From CAVZTX01 sp963778375 (GTDB taxonomy: Bacteria; Chloroflexota; Ktedonobacteria; Ktedonobacterales; Ktedonobacteraceae): 64,000 nt of DNA. The translations under genes and the position numbers were made by a program. Below, piece by piece: positions 55,342-64,000 of the stretch. The notes below the pieces were generated by a model. That model saw only the letters and a program-made list of their open reading frames with translations, made no database searches and was not told the origin of the DNA. The stretch covers positions 71,037-135,036 of the forward strand of contig CAVZTX010000008.1 of assembly GCA_963778375.1 (NCBI GenBank), in the 5' to 3' direction. Position 1 is the stretch's first letter. The number at the start of each line of letters is the position of its first letter.

Positions 55342-56661
55342 TTAGATCACTCTATTCGCGCGAACCCTGGGATGAGTTGTCGGGAACGAGATCGTGTCTA
55401 TGGGTATTATGAATGGACCACCTGGGGTCGTCCGTGTGGGTGTATACCCGATACCAGCGATAGTGTTGTTCCTGATCAAGTCATTGTTGCCAACGTCATC
55501 GATACCGGCCTGGTAACCGGTGTAGGTGCTTCCATCTGACGCAGTGTAAGCACTCATATTGGTTATCGCGTCGTTGCTGATCGAATTTTTTAAAGCCTGA
55601 TCGTTGGTTTTCTGTGGTGCCGGCCCAGTACAGGCGGAGTTATAGTTGTTGAGATAGATACCAACATCGTTATTTGATAGGACGTTTCCTTCCACCTCCA
55701 CACGTATGCTCAAGGGATCGCCACATCCACCGAAAACGAGGATGCCACCAGAGGATGCGCCAGGAGCCGTACCGGTATAGGAATTATCCGCAACATAATT
55801 GCTCTCCACCATCCCCGTGGCACCCCGCGAAATCTGGATGCCATTTTGAGCAATAATGTTCGACAAAGTAGTATTTCGCCCTGCACCCTCAATCGTGCTC
55901 TTCGTGATATTGGACTTCGATCCTGGACCATCGACGGTAATACCATTCTTCTGGTAGCCGGTAACGGTAGTTTTCGTGATCGTCGCTTGACCGACGAAGT
56001 TTTCAACTAGAAAGTTACTAAAGTCTGCGGTAGGCCAATATTCACGTCCAACCTGGATAGCCACGCCAAACTGGCAACCATAGAGGCCAGGATTGGTGTC
56101 ACGAATGTCCGTAACATGGTCGCTGTTGAGCGTCGTTTTGCCGTTATCGATCACCAGCACACCGTACTCATCGTCAGCACAGCCGCCATTACCCGGCAAC
56201 GGGCCGGTGATGATCAGGCCGACGATATTGGCATTTGAACCTTTGCCCCATACAATCACAATCGCCTGCGGAATGAACAGGTTATCGGAGGCAAACTGAG
56301 GTGGCAATTGCGACGCAGTCGTCGTAAACACAGGTGGTGCCTGGATAGTCGCCCCTGGATCGCCCGTAAGCGTAATAGATTTGGTGATAATCACTTGCTC
56401 GGCATAAGGAACGGTACCGCAAATATAGACGGTATCCCCATTGTGAGCGGCATCAACCGCCATTTGCACCGAGATATAGCCTGCATCCGCACAGCTAGTA
56501 TCGTTCACGCCAGGAGTATGATTGACATATAAGGTGTGAGATGAGGCGGCAAACGTATTGCCATAAAAGTGAAAGGCGAGCATACCTGCCAGCATCAGGA
56601 ACAATGCCGCCACTGGTCCAATGAAAAGTATTGTCCTTCGTAAATAGAAAGAACGAATCAT
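55342..56661 (-). CDS. Secreted right-handed beta-helix protein 1
   Basis: 439 residues. Membrane/signal segment TILFIGPVAALFLMLAGMLA, cleaved after FAAS. Start of mature part HTLYVNHTPGVNDTSCADAG and YISVQMAVDAAHNGDTVYIC is typical of parallel beta-helix (NosD/pectate-lyase-like) proteins. Repeated turns follow with Asn/Gly-rich rungs (GITVDGPGSKSNITKSTIEG; NDVGIYLNNY). It may bind or cut polysaccharide; no catalytic set is identified. GGGGGGAAATCT precedes ATG 56661. It is a paralogue of the next gene. Confidence 0.82.
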   Translation of the reverse strand: MIRSFYLRRTILFIGPVAALFLMLAGMLAFHFYGNTFAASSHTLYVNHTPGVNDTSCADAGYISVQMAVDAAHNGDTVYICGTVPYAEQVIITKSITLTGDPGATIQAPPVFTTTASQLPPQFASDNLFIPQAIVIVWGKGSNANIVGLIITGPLPGNGGCADDEYGVLVIDNGKTTLNSDHVTDIRDTNPGLYGCQFGVAIQVGREYWPTADFSNFLVENFVGQATITKTTVTGYQKNGITVDGPGSKSNITKSTIEGAGRNTTLSNIIAQNGIQISRGATGMVESNYVADNSYTGTAPGASSGGILVFGGCGDPLSIRVEVEGNVLSNNDVGIYLNNYNSACTGPAPQKTNDQALKNSISNDAITNMSAYTASDGSTYTGYQAGIDDVGNNDLIRNNTIAGIGYTPTRTTPGGPFIIPIDTISFPTTHPRVRANRVI

Positions 56662-56802
56662 AGATTTCCCCCCTTAGAAAATGTTCATATGATACCAAGG
56701 CCGTGAAGCATCCTAGCCCACCTTATTCTAAGTGGACTGGGATGCTTGCTAGTTCATCACAAATGCACCTATGAAGTTGAGTTCAAGCACAAAGGCATGC
56801 AC

Positions 56803-57909
56803 CTAGCGAATAACACTGGTATTAGTATGCGTCGTCGCATGTCCTGCAGCCCTGCTTGAAGCCGGGTGATCAGTATCAGGTACACCACACGTATCGTTAT
56901 CCTTCACAGTCACATTGACGGCATATTGGATATCAATCATGAAAATGAAAGGCTCGGAGCTTGTAGGGGTATAACCGACGCCGCATATATTATTGTGAGC
57001 TATCGTGTCTCCGTCCCCTTGATCTGAGATGCCCGCCTGATATGCAGAAGTACCTGCGCCTGTGGTATTGGTTACGGCATCATCACTACTGATATTCTTG
57101 AGGATAGAAATGTTAGTTGCTTGCGATGGCCATGTGCAGTTATTCGGATTATTGGGATCAATAACGAGGTTGGACGACCAGACACCTACATCATTATCCG
57201 TTACTGTGTTACCGGTTACGCTTGTTTTAACTTGTAGTGCTTCACCGTAGCATGATCCTCCGAACAGAAGGATGCCACCAGAGGACGCGCCTCCTGGTCC
57301 CGTATAGGAGTTATCACTCACACTGTTATTCGTAATACTCCCTTTCGCGCCCGCGCCAAGCTCAATACCGTTTTGCGCAATGTAAACAACTGGTCCCAGT
57401 CCGATCACAGTATTATGCGAGATCTGAGCAGAGTCGCCAAGTCCATCGACCACGATACCGCCCTTCTGGTAACGGGTAATCCGATTGTTTGTGATCGAAC
57501 CGGTTGCCCCACTAGCATAAGCGAAGTAAATTCCTACCCCATGTTGGAGGCCATTGAACGGCACCTCGCCGATATCATGCACAAATGACTTGGTGACCGT
57601 TACCTGCCCACCATTATTGACGATACCAAAATAGTTGGCACCATAGATTTCAGAGTTCACGACGCGTCCATGAGCACCCGGACTGTAATACACACCGATA
57701 TTGCACGGACTTGCATTCAATACAGCAGTATAAGTACCAGGCGGATCAATCACCGCTGCGGTCAGGTCTATACCATCTCTAAAGAAACCTGTTGGTGTGC
57801 AGGTAGTTGCGGCACGAGCTTGCATCAAGTGCATAAAGCCCAGGCTTACAGTAGCAATCAGGGCAGTGATAGGGATCAGGATACCGAGAAGCTTCAATGC
57901 TTTTTTCAT
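56803..57909 (-). CDS. Secreted right-handed beta-helix protein 2
   Basis: About 368 residues from ATG 57909 (MKKALKLLGIL; GGAAGGA upstream). Signal segment ILIPITALIATVSLGFMHLM, cleavage after ARAA. Beta-helix rungs (GSITNNRITRYQKGGIVVDG, AQNGIELGAGAKGSITNNSV, SGGILLFGG) match protein 1 rung for rung, including the SYTGxxxGASSGGIL segment and the closing GVGYTPT. It lacks the N-terminal domain of protein 1. A tandem duplicate. Confidence 0.82.
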   Translation of the reverse strand: MKKALKLLGILIPITALIATVSLGFMHLMQARAATTCTPTGFFRDGIDLTAAVIDPPGTYTAVLNASPCNIGVYYSPGAHGRVVNSEIYGANYFGIVNNGGQVTVTKSFVHDIGEVPFNGLQHGVGIYFAYASGATGSITNNRITRYQKGGIVVDGLGDSAQISHNTVIGLGPVVYIAQNGIELGAGAKGSITNNSVSDNSYTGPGGASSGGILLFGGSCYGEALQVKTSVTGNTVTDNDVGVWSSNLVIDPNNPNNCTWPSQATNISILKNISSDDAVTNTTGAGTSAYQAGISDQGDGDTIAHNNICGVGYTPTSSEPFIFMIDIQYAVNVTVKDNDTCGVPDTDHPASSRAAGHATTHTNTSVIR

Positions 57910-58380
57910 GTTAGGATTCCTTCCTAGAAAATATTGATTATGATACACGATGCTAATTATCTTAGAACCGAGAATAGGTCACCGCCCTAAGCTTAGCAGG
58001 AACAAAAGTGTTTTGCAGTGGAGATCCGGTTAAGATTTGATTGCAAAAAGATCAATATGGTAAATATTTCGATTGGAAATAAATGAAGTCTGTTTGCTTG
58101 TGATGTAGATAGTAGCGCGACTTCTGTATCTATCTCTTAGCGCCCTTGGAAGACTTAGCTATACGGCTCTGCAACAATAGACACGCAGATAGGATCTAGA
58201 CGTCAACACCAGTATAATACAGAGCATATTCCATCTACTGCAAAATATGGCTATATATATTTACATATATCTATGCATTCTGCTAGGATAGCAATAAAGC
58301 ATGCAGAACTATATGCCAAAGTTTTTCACTGCATAATATCGTGTTTGTGAAAGTAAGCATCTAATTGAAAAAGGTATTTC
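57910..58380. other. A/T-rich intergenic region between divergent genes
   Basis: About 470 bases with no gene. It must hold the promoters of the beta-helix gene and the EccC-like gene; a TAATAT at about 58336 is a candidate -10. Several short TATATA palindromes (58250-58270) are seen. Confidence 0.45.
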
Positions 58381-61300
58381 TTGTTGAACCAATCCTATCA
58401 GCAACCGGTTATTATCACCCGTAAAGCGCGAGTCTGGCCGGAAATCCCCAAAGAAGTAGTGCCATTACCCTCACCTCCTACACCTCCAAATGCTCCATTG
58501 CCAACGTTTCTCTTCACTTCACTGTTCAGTATCATCGGTATCATCGTAATTGAAGTGATTCTTTCGCACGGAGGTAATGGCGGTATCAATACACTACCCT
58601 TTGTTGCGCTCAGTGGCATCATGGGCCTTGGTTCCTTCGCCTCGTTCATCGTTCAGACAATCATTGCTCGTCGTCGTACTCGTTATTTGCTTCATGCGTA
58701 TCAGCAACGGCTACAAGAGATAGAGAAGCAGTTACAGTCGCTGCAGTGGAAAGAGAGGCAAGCATCTCTCGATCTCAACCCACCATTTGTGCTACCCTCT
58801 TCACCGTCCCCCGCTTATGAACAACTAACTACCCTTCCTTTGATCCAGCGCACCTTAAACGAGCAGGATGTTGGCTTATGGGCGCGTCGGCAAACGGACC
58901 CGGATTTTCTAACTGCGCGCATTGGTATGGGGAGACGTAAAGCAACCTTTACAATCCGTAGCGGCTCACTTGAAAATCGCATCGCCGTTCCAAATAAATT
59001 AGATATCTGTATTGAGTATGCTCGCAGATTGACGGAACAGTATGAGTCACTCGTTGCACCCTCGACGCTGAAACTTGATACAAGTAGTCCGGTAGCAATT
59101 GTTGGCTCCCACCAACGACTGAAACATGCCCGTGAGTTAGCACACGCTATCGTTAGTCAACTCGTTTATCATCATTCACCTGAAGATGTGCGCATCATCG
59201 TGATTGCTCCTCAGTCACAGGAGAAAGCCTGGCGCTGGACAACCATCTTACCGCATACGATTGTCTACGACCCTCGACAGTCGAACGAAAACGCTGATGA
59301 AGACTCCGAGGCACATGCTGTCGCTATCGGTACCGATGCGGTAATCGATCAGCTCCCCCTGATCTCACGTGAACTGGGACGTCGTGAATTACTTCTGGGA
59401 GATGCCCGTCAACCCAGCAAGACCGCCCTTCTTCCCCATTTAGTGATCGTAGTCGATCATTTTGACGAGGCCAATGACCTCGATCAGCCGACACGCGCGC
59501 TTTCTGCCGTCACCGTTGATCAAGGAAGCATTGCCGTACGTCATCGTTCGCGACTCTCGGTATCACCCTTGAAGCGGCCGGAACTCACTCTGGCGTTAAG
59601 CCGGAACACTCTGCTAGGTGTCTCCATCCTGGGCATATGTGCAAACGTTGCTGATGTGCCAACGACGAGTGGAGTGATGATAGATCTTGATGCTGCGGTT
59701 ACACCTCAGGGGATGGCATCTATTCCTACTTCGACCGGGTGTCAGGCGCTCCTACGCACGTTGCAGCCTGACCCACCGCCAATACAGACCTGTGATCTGC
59801 TCGATGAAGCGCCGCGTGATGCTTTGGGCCATTTTGCTATAAGTTTGCAGCACCTACGCGCAGCAAACACAAAACGTCTGGAGCTACGTATGCAAGTGGA
59901 TCTCCGTAGCTTATTTGAGCCAATACTGGACCTTGCCCTGTATGATCCCCCGGCGCGTTGGAGTGACCCGGCATTTCGCATGGCTCACCCCACAAAGGGC
60001 GAAGTGCCTCGCATGCGGATCCCTGTTGGACTCAAGATTGGGGATGAGGTGCAGTATCTCAACTTCATCAAGGACGGGCCGCATGGCCTGCTCATTGGCC
60101 AGACGGGATCTGGTAAAAGCGAACTCTTGCAAACAATTATTACCTCCCTGGCCATCGCTTACCGTCCTACAGAAGTGAACTTCCTGCTGATTGACTACAA
60201 AGCGGGACTGGCCCTTGAGCCGTTCCGTCACCTCCCGCATACCGTCGGTTTCCTGTCCAATGCCTCCTCCCCGGCGCTGATCCAGCGTTTTATCACGATG
60301 CTAAAGGCTGAGGCCATGCGTCGTGAGGTACGTATCAAGACGGAAAAGACAATGCCGCGCCTGATTATCATTATTGACGAGTTTGCGGAAATGGCGAAGC
60401 GCACGGAGTCAGTCCTTGAGGAACTCTTCACGATTACCAGAGTCGGTCGTGAAATAGGTATGCACCTCTTACTTTCGGCGCAGCGACCGGAGGGTATCAT
60501 TGGGACGAAAGTACGTGACTACGTACAGTATCGCCTCTGCCTGCGCTGTGCCTCACCAGAAGATAGCCGCGAGGTATTGCGGCGCGTAGATGCTGCCAAC
60601 TTGCCTGCCAGTATCCCTGGACGCGGTTTCTTACTTCATGGCGATAATCAATTAGACCTGTTTCAGGCAGCTCGTGTGGCCGCCAATATCCCACATAGCC
60701 AGGAAGGCCGAACAAGTTTCTGGTCGTTTTCTTCATCGCAAAAATCTTCTCGGCCGAAGCCGTCTACTGTTGCAGAGGCAATTGTTGAAAAAATCTCTAC
60801 AGTCTACTCACGGGAAGATGCGAAGCGCAATGGTATCGTCTCCTGGCCCGACCCTCTGCCAACGCCTATCCCCAACCAATCGCCGGACCCCCTCACACTC
60901 TTCCATGCTGATACCAACTACAATCTAACCTTCATCAGTCTGCATGGCGAGGGTATACAAGAACGAGTTCCTGTCGTTCCCTTAACGTTTTACGAAGCAG
61001 CAAGGTTGTTCAGAGAACGCCCAAGCAAGCCATCTATGCAGATTCCACTTGGCTTGATCGACAAACCAGAAATGCAGCAGCGTGAGCCATTTCTGGTAGA
61101 TCTACATGGTTCGGCTGGTGCGCTTACCGGTGGACCTCTGCTCATTGCGGGTGCTCAGCACAGCGGGAAAGCGACAGCCCTGGAAACTACGTTGTTCTGG
61201 TTAACCACTCAGTATTCTCCACAGCAATTCCGCTGCGCAATCATCGATCCCTTACAGGAGCTAGACTTTTTTCAGGACCTGCCGCATCTACACTGGAGTG

Positions 61301-61857
61301 ATGGAAGTAGCCTGTGGACCGATGGTAGCACCGATGATAAGGTAAATAAACTGGTAGAGCGCATCACGATCATTATGAAGAAACGTCTTGAAGATCCTTC
61401 TGTCAAACGTTGGGATGGGAGAACCTTGCATGGGCGATGGCAACAAGGAGTGGAAATTCCACAGCTTCTGGTCATTATAAGTCACTATCACAGCTTTGCC
61501 GACCGTCTAACCGCGGCAACCGCTTTGAAAAAGCTCGCGCTGAGTGCAGTAGAAGCGCGTTATCAGGGAGTCTATTTGATGGTCACATCGGCGGAGGTCG
61601 GTACACGTTACCTGCCCAGCGATCTGATGGGGAAGTTCAGTACGAAAGTAGGTCTCTTTCTCAACGAGCAGCAGCGCTTTGATCTATTCGGACGTACTCC
61701 TGTCGTGCCCGACCCGCTTCCTGGACGTGGGCTTGCTTTAACGCCTGATCGAACCATCCACCAGGTACAGCTTGCGCTCCCTGTCCCTGGCGCAACAGAG
61801 AGCCAGCGGCACGAAATCTTGAAACAACAATTGCGCTGGTTGCATAATCTGCAATAA
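58381..61857 (+). CDS. Type VII secretion FtsK/SpoIIIE ATPase (EccC/YukB-like)
   Basis: 1,158 residues. Two N-terminal membrane helices (about 40-62 and 72-95) precede a cytoplasmic region and two FtsK domains. Domain 1 is intact: Walker A GQTGSGKSE (about 573) and Walker B RLIIIIDEFAEM. Domain 2 keeps a Walker A (GAQHSGKAT, about 923) but its Walker B reads QLLVIISHYH without the acidic residues, so it is probably ATPase-dead, as in substrate-binding domains of EccC. There are two ATPase domains rather than three. The start is TTG 58381, with AAAAAGG upstream. It converges on WXG100-like genes; no EccB, EccD, EccE or mycosin gene is in view. Confidence 0.9.
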   Translation: MLNQSYQQPVIITRKARVWPEIPKEVVPLPSPPTPPNAPLPTFLFTSLFSIIGIIVIEVILSHGGNGGINTLPFVALSGIMGLGSFASFIVQTIIARRRTRYLLHAYQQRLQEIEKQLQSLQWKERQASLDLNPPFVLPSSPSPAYEQLTTLPLIQRTLNEQDVGLWARRQTDPDFLTARIGMGRRKATFTIRSGSLENRIAVPNKLDICIEYARRLTEQYESLVAPSTLKLDTSSPVAIVGSHQRLKHARELAHAIVSQLVYHHSPEDVRIIVIAPQSQEKAWRWTTILPHTIVYDPRQSNENADEDSEAHAVAIGTDAVIDQLPLISRELGRRELLLGDARQPSKTALLPHLVIVVDHFDEANDLDQPTRALSAVTVDQGSIAVRHRSRLSVSPLKRPELTLALSRNTLLGVSILGICANVADVPTTSGVMIDLDAAVTPQGMASIPTSTGCQALLRTLQPDPPPIQTCDLLDEAPRDALGHFAISLQHLRAANTKRLELRMQVDLRSLFEPILDLALYDPPARWSDPAFRMAHPTKGEVPRMRIPVGLKIGDEVQYLNFIKDGPHGLLIGQTGSGKSELLQTIITSLAIAYRPTEVNFLLIDYKAGLALEPFRHLPHTVGFLSNASSPALIQRFITMLKAEAMRREVRIKTEKTMPRLIIIIDEFAEMAKRTESVLEELFTITRVGREIGMHLLLSAQRPEGIIGTKVRDYVQYRLCLRCASPEDSREVLRRVDAANLPASIPGRGFLLHGDNQLDLFQAARVAANIPHSQEGRTSFWSFSSSQKSSRPKPSTVAEAIVEKISTVYSREDAKRNGIVSWPDPLPTPIPNQSPDPLTLFHADTNYNLTFISLHGEGIQERVPVVPLTFYEAARLFRERPSKPSMQIPLGLIDKPEMQQREPFLVDLHGSAGALTGGPLLIAGAQHSGKATALETTLFWLTTQYSPQQFRCAIIDPLQELDFFQDLPHLHWSDGSSLWTDGSTDDKVNKLVERITIIMKKRLEDPSVKRWDGRTLHGRWQQGVEIPQLLVIISHYHSFADRLTAATALKKLALSAVEARYQGVYLMVTSAEVGTRYLPSDLMGKFSTKVGLFLNEQQRFDLFGRTPVVPDPLPGRGLALTPDRTIHQVQLALPVPGATESQRHEILKQQLRWLHNLQ

Positions 61858-61890
61858 TTTATGACGAAGATGAGCTTTTCGCCTTCTTCA

Positions 61891-62230
61891 TCACGAATTG
61901 AGTACCTTACTACCCTTCATTAGCGCTTCCAATACGCCCGCTATATCATGCTCCCGTGCCTCTTCCAATACAGCTTGAAACGTATGGTATACAACATCCA
62001 CATCTGTGATGGCTGTATTGGAGCATTTGCATCCATTGATCAAACTGTTGATCAAATTTACCGATGTTCGATGCTGTACCACTGATGGCAATAAGCAGCT
62101 CATCTTTCAACGAAGGAATATGAAGCCTTTGGGCGTGGAAGGTATCTCGAAGCTTTTCCAAACGCTGTGCCAGAGCTTCTAGCTCACCAATGTCGACATG
62201 AACCGTACCTTTTTTTTGTGGTTGCGGCAC
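61891..62230 (-). CDS. WXG100-like protein C, one frameshift
   Basis: Two overlapping frames form one ~110-residue helical-hairpin protein. The first (from ATG 62230) has VDIGELEALAQRLEKLRDTF, ISGTASNIGKFDQQFDQWM; the second continues as AITDVDVVYHTFQAVLEEA and ends at 61891. The shift is at about 62017 (CTCCAATAC). It shares the pattern of its neighbours (VDI.L..L, SL...L..AI.GTA, FD.W). The turn motif is W-M-Q rather than W-x-G. Likely a type VII secretion substrate or partner. Confidence 0.72.
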
Positions 62231-62309
62231 ACTTTAGACCTCCTTCCACTCTATTCATCTTTTTTATGTATGCATTTAATCAAAGCTATTAACTTTTTGC
62301 TATCCAGGC

Positions 62310-62371
62310 ACAAAAAACATCACGACATACCAATGTCTCTCTTACAATTGAGAGGCTCCTTGGTGTGTCGT
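62310..62371 (-). terminator. Rho-independent terminator of the WXG100-like gene B
   Basis: ACGACATACCAA (62322-62333) pairs with TTGGTGTGTCGT (62360-62371), one wobble, with an inner CTCTC/GAGAG stem. On the minus strand the hairpin is followed by six T. It separates gene B from gene C. Confidence 0.75.
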
Positions 62372-62423
62372 AATATTTACTTTCTGATTTCCTATACCCT
62401 CACAGAACCAGCTTAGCCATCTA

Positions 62424-62705
62424 CTAGAGTGCATTCACTGCGTTCTGAGCGTCTGCAAGCACAGAACTAAGAGTACTATATGCACTATCCATATCGGTCG
62501 TCAGTGTGCTCAGGAGTTGCGCCCAACCATTGAATGTGCTTTCATAGTTAACAATAGCAGGCGCTGTACCTGTAATCGCCGCATTAAGTTGAGAAGACAA
62601 AGAAGGCATCAGGCTCTTCTCCTGGTCAAGCGTCTGCTTGAGAAACCACAGATACTGCAAGAGTGTAGTGAGAGCATCGATATCAACTTTGATAGTTCCT
62701 GCCAT
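62424..62705 (-). CDS. WXG100-like protein B
   Basis: 93 residues, all helical: VDIDALTTLLQYLWFLKQTL, then LMPSLSSQLNAAITGTAPAI and TFNGWAQLLS. The size and central Trp fit the WXG100 (ESAT-6-like) fold, with W-A-Q at the turn. The C terminus (YSTLSSVLADAQNAVNAL) has no YxxxD/E export signal. GAAAGGAAAT precedes ATG 62705. Confidence 0.78.
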   Translation of the reverse strand: MAGTIKVDIDALTTLLQYLWFLKQTLDQEKSLMPSLSSQLNAAITGTAPAIVNYESTFNGWAQLLSTLTTDMDSAYSTLSSVLADAQNAVNAL

Positions 62706-62923
62706 ACCCTATTTCCTTTCAGAAGCAACAGAAGCGGAGTAACGTATTGAAACTCCGCTTTCTGCATTCACTTATGTTTGCTGTAGCCCTCCCCGCCTCA
62801 ATTCATCATCCAATTGGAAAGGCTAGCTTCAGTCCGTCCTTCGCAACAATGAAGGGATCTGAAATGGGTACTATTAAAAAGCTTCGTGTTACTGCTTCAC
62901 CATCTAGGAGAAGGTTCAGCGAA

Positions 62924-63205
62924 CTAGAGCGCGGCAACAGCACCTTGAGCATCGGAGAGTACAGTATTTAGAGCGGTGATAAAACCAGCTAGTGTTGTTT
63001 CAGCAGTGTTAAGTCCACCTATAGCAGTATTTACATTGCTCTCAAAGGTCGCAATAACAGAAGCACCACCAGAAACGGCCTCCTGAAGGCTTGCATATAG
63101 AGAATTTAGGTTGCTTTGCTGCCCTGTAATGGCATCATGGACAGCTTGTAGTCCAGAAATAACTACAGGAAGAGTATCTAGATCGACTTGAATTGTGTTT
63201 GCCAT
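62924..63205 (-). CDS. WXG100-like protein A
   Basis: 93 residues from ATG 63205 (MANTIQVDLDTL; AAAGGAGAAAG upstream). It aligns with protein B over its length (VDLDTLPVVISGLQAVHDAI, LYASLQEAVSGGASVIATFE) and shares the ending LSDAQGAVAAL, but the turn is AIGGL with no Trp. First of three tandem genes opposite the EccC-like gene. Confidence 0.75.
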   Translation of the reverse strand: MANTIQVDLDTLPVVISGLQAVHDAITGQQSNLNSLYASLQEAVSGGASVIATFESNVNTAIGGLNTAETTLAGFITALNTVLSDAQGAVAAL

Positions 63206-64000
63206 TTTTGTTCTTTCTCCTTTTTGTTTAGCTATTACTAATACATGCCACATCTATCATCTTATTTTCTGCGGTCATGGACGGATGAGCTTTTAACCCG
63301 TCAGTGGGAATATAACATAGATATACATTGATGTCAACAGAATTTTCTATTATTTACATCACATTACAATATTGTAATCTTACTACACTTGAGCATTAGA
63401 AATAGTTTCAGTTTGTATCTCTTTGCATAATTAATGAAGCTATATGATACTTTGTCATACAATATGGAAGATTATGAAACATTTTTAGAAATGAATAATT
63501 GTATTACATCTGTGCCATATGACAAGGCTTAACTGTAAACCTGCAATACATATGTTACCTCGCTTAGACTGCAACAGATGCAAATTACCATGAGCTTCGC
63601 GAGAAGTCAGTAGATTGCAATCAAAGTGTTTTGTACCACAAGCAAGCAGCGTATTAAAGTGTTTTACATTACAATGACAATGCTCTCACCATTGCCTTTT
63701 GCCCATTTTTCCGTTACACTCATAGCAGGCAGTCTTTCGTTTCCTCAAGTTTCCTATGGTGCTGGGGAGCAATACGACGAGGTCGGTGCCCTATTTGAAT
63801 GCCTCGTCCATTCTCTCCCTATCATGGTTAACCTTCTTCGTTTGACACATTAGTTCTTTGTCCTCACAAGTGGACGTGACTGCGTCCGGTAGTTATGAAC
63901 GGGGATGCATTCCTGTATGCCCTCTGCTAAACAATAAGGTGCAGGAAGGAGCCGCGGCATCCAAGAAAGGAATGAATGGAGATGGAACCTTTCCAATTTG
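63206..64000. other. Right-edge region without a supported gene
   Basis: About 800 bases. 63206-63620 is A/T-rich and probably carries the promoter of WXG100-like gene A. A 75-codon plus frame at 63626-63853 has no ribosome site and no family. At 63950-64000 a GAAGGAG stretch and a purine-rich run may belong to something continuing past the window. Confidence 0.4.

Noticed and set aside
62737..62765. Possible terminator between WXG100-like genes A and B
   Set aside because: An 8-bp stem (AGCGGAGT/ACTCCGCT) exists, but no T run follows on either strand.
63626..63853. 75-codon plus frame
   Set aside because: No ribosome site, no recognised family and ordinary A/T-rich surroundings; not enough support.
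1..64000. tRNA, rRNA, IS elements and prophage genes
   Set aside because: None recognised on either strand by eye; a covariance-model search could still find a small RNA.

Overview
The window most likely comes from a Chloroflexota chromosome of the Ktedonobacteria type. This is inferred, not shown by a marker gene. The reasons are a mid-GC genome, STAND ATPase/TPR proteins, HtrA-like proteases without signal peptides, WXG100-like proteins beside an EccC-type ATPase, large secreted repeat proteins, and frequent GTG/TTG starts. No rRNA, tRNA, CRISPR array, transposase or integrase was seen.

Layout. 1-4.9 kb: two tandem RelA/SpoT homologues on the minus strand; the downstream one has lost its HD hydrolase motif. 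4.9-11.7 kb: a decaying accessory block. It has a purine-rich, C-poor stretch, a broken TPR gene on the plus strand, and a broken STAND ATPase/TPR gene on the minus strand; the two genes end on the same TTAA. 11.9-23.6 kb: mostly housekeeping genes, including a zinc-ribbon protein, tgt, a LipM-like octanoyltransferase, a GlcG/HbpS protein, a DAHP synthase behind a two-hairpin leader, an ANTAR response regulator, RicT with an unusual Cys-rich tail, an SPFH membrane protein and a bacterial dynamin. 23.7-25.5 kb: HxlR regulator, HIT protein and a frameshifted alpha/beta hydrolase. 25.7-30.3 kb: a tight run of two HtrA-like proteases, a LuxR-type regulator with a dead receiver domain, a DHA2 exporter and a UBP zinc finger. 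30.3-43.8 kb: ROK kinase, a membrane-anchored pseudokinase, isoaspartyl peptidase, MFS transporter, class III CoA-transferase, M20 peptidase, Rpn-type nuclease, aminotransferase, methyltransferase, PadR regulator, CcsA and a SprT-like protease.

44.5-49.5 kb is the most coherent metabolic unit. It encodes a MaoC hydratase, an acyl-CoA ligase, an R2lox-like Mn/Fe oxidase, a stand-alone AsnC/RAM domain and a 2-hydroxyacyl-CoA-lyase-like (ILVBL/HACL2-type) TPP enzyme. I read it as a candidate alpha-oxidation pathway for fatty acids: activate, hydroxylate at C2, cleave. 49.6-63.2 kb is devoted to the cell surface. It holds a 1.35 kaa anchored protein with seven BACON-like domains and a Pro/Thr stalk, a secreted seven-bladed propeller, two secreted beta-helix proteins, and an EccC-like type VII secretion ATPase facing three WXG100-like genes.

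At least eight otherwise conserved genes carry one apparent frameshift each: the second RSH, the hydrolase, HtrA-2, the aminotransferase, the acyl-CoA ligase, R2lox, the TPP enzyme and one WXG100-like gene. Reading resumes cleanly in the new frame, so indel errors in the assembly are the leading explanation. The 6.3-11.6 kb genes differ: they have many stops as well as indels and look truly decayed.
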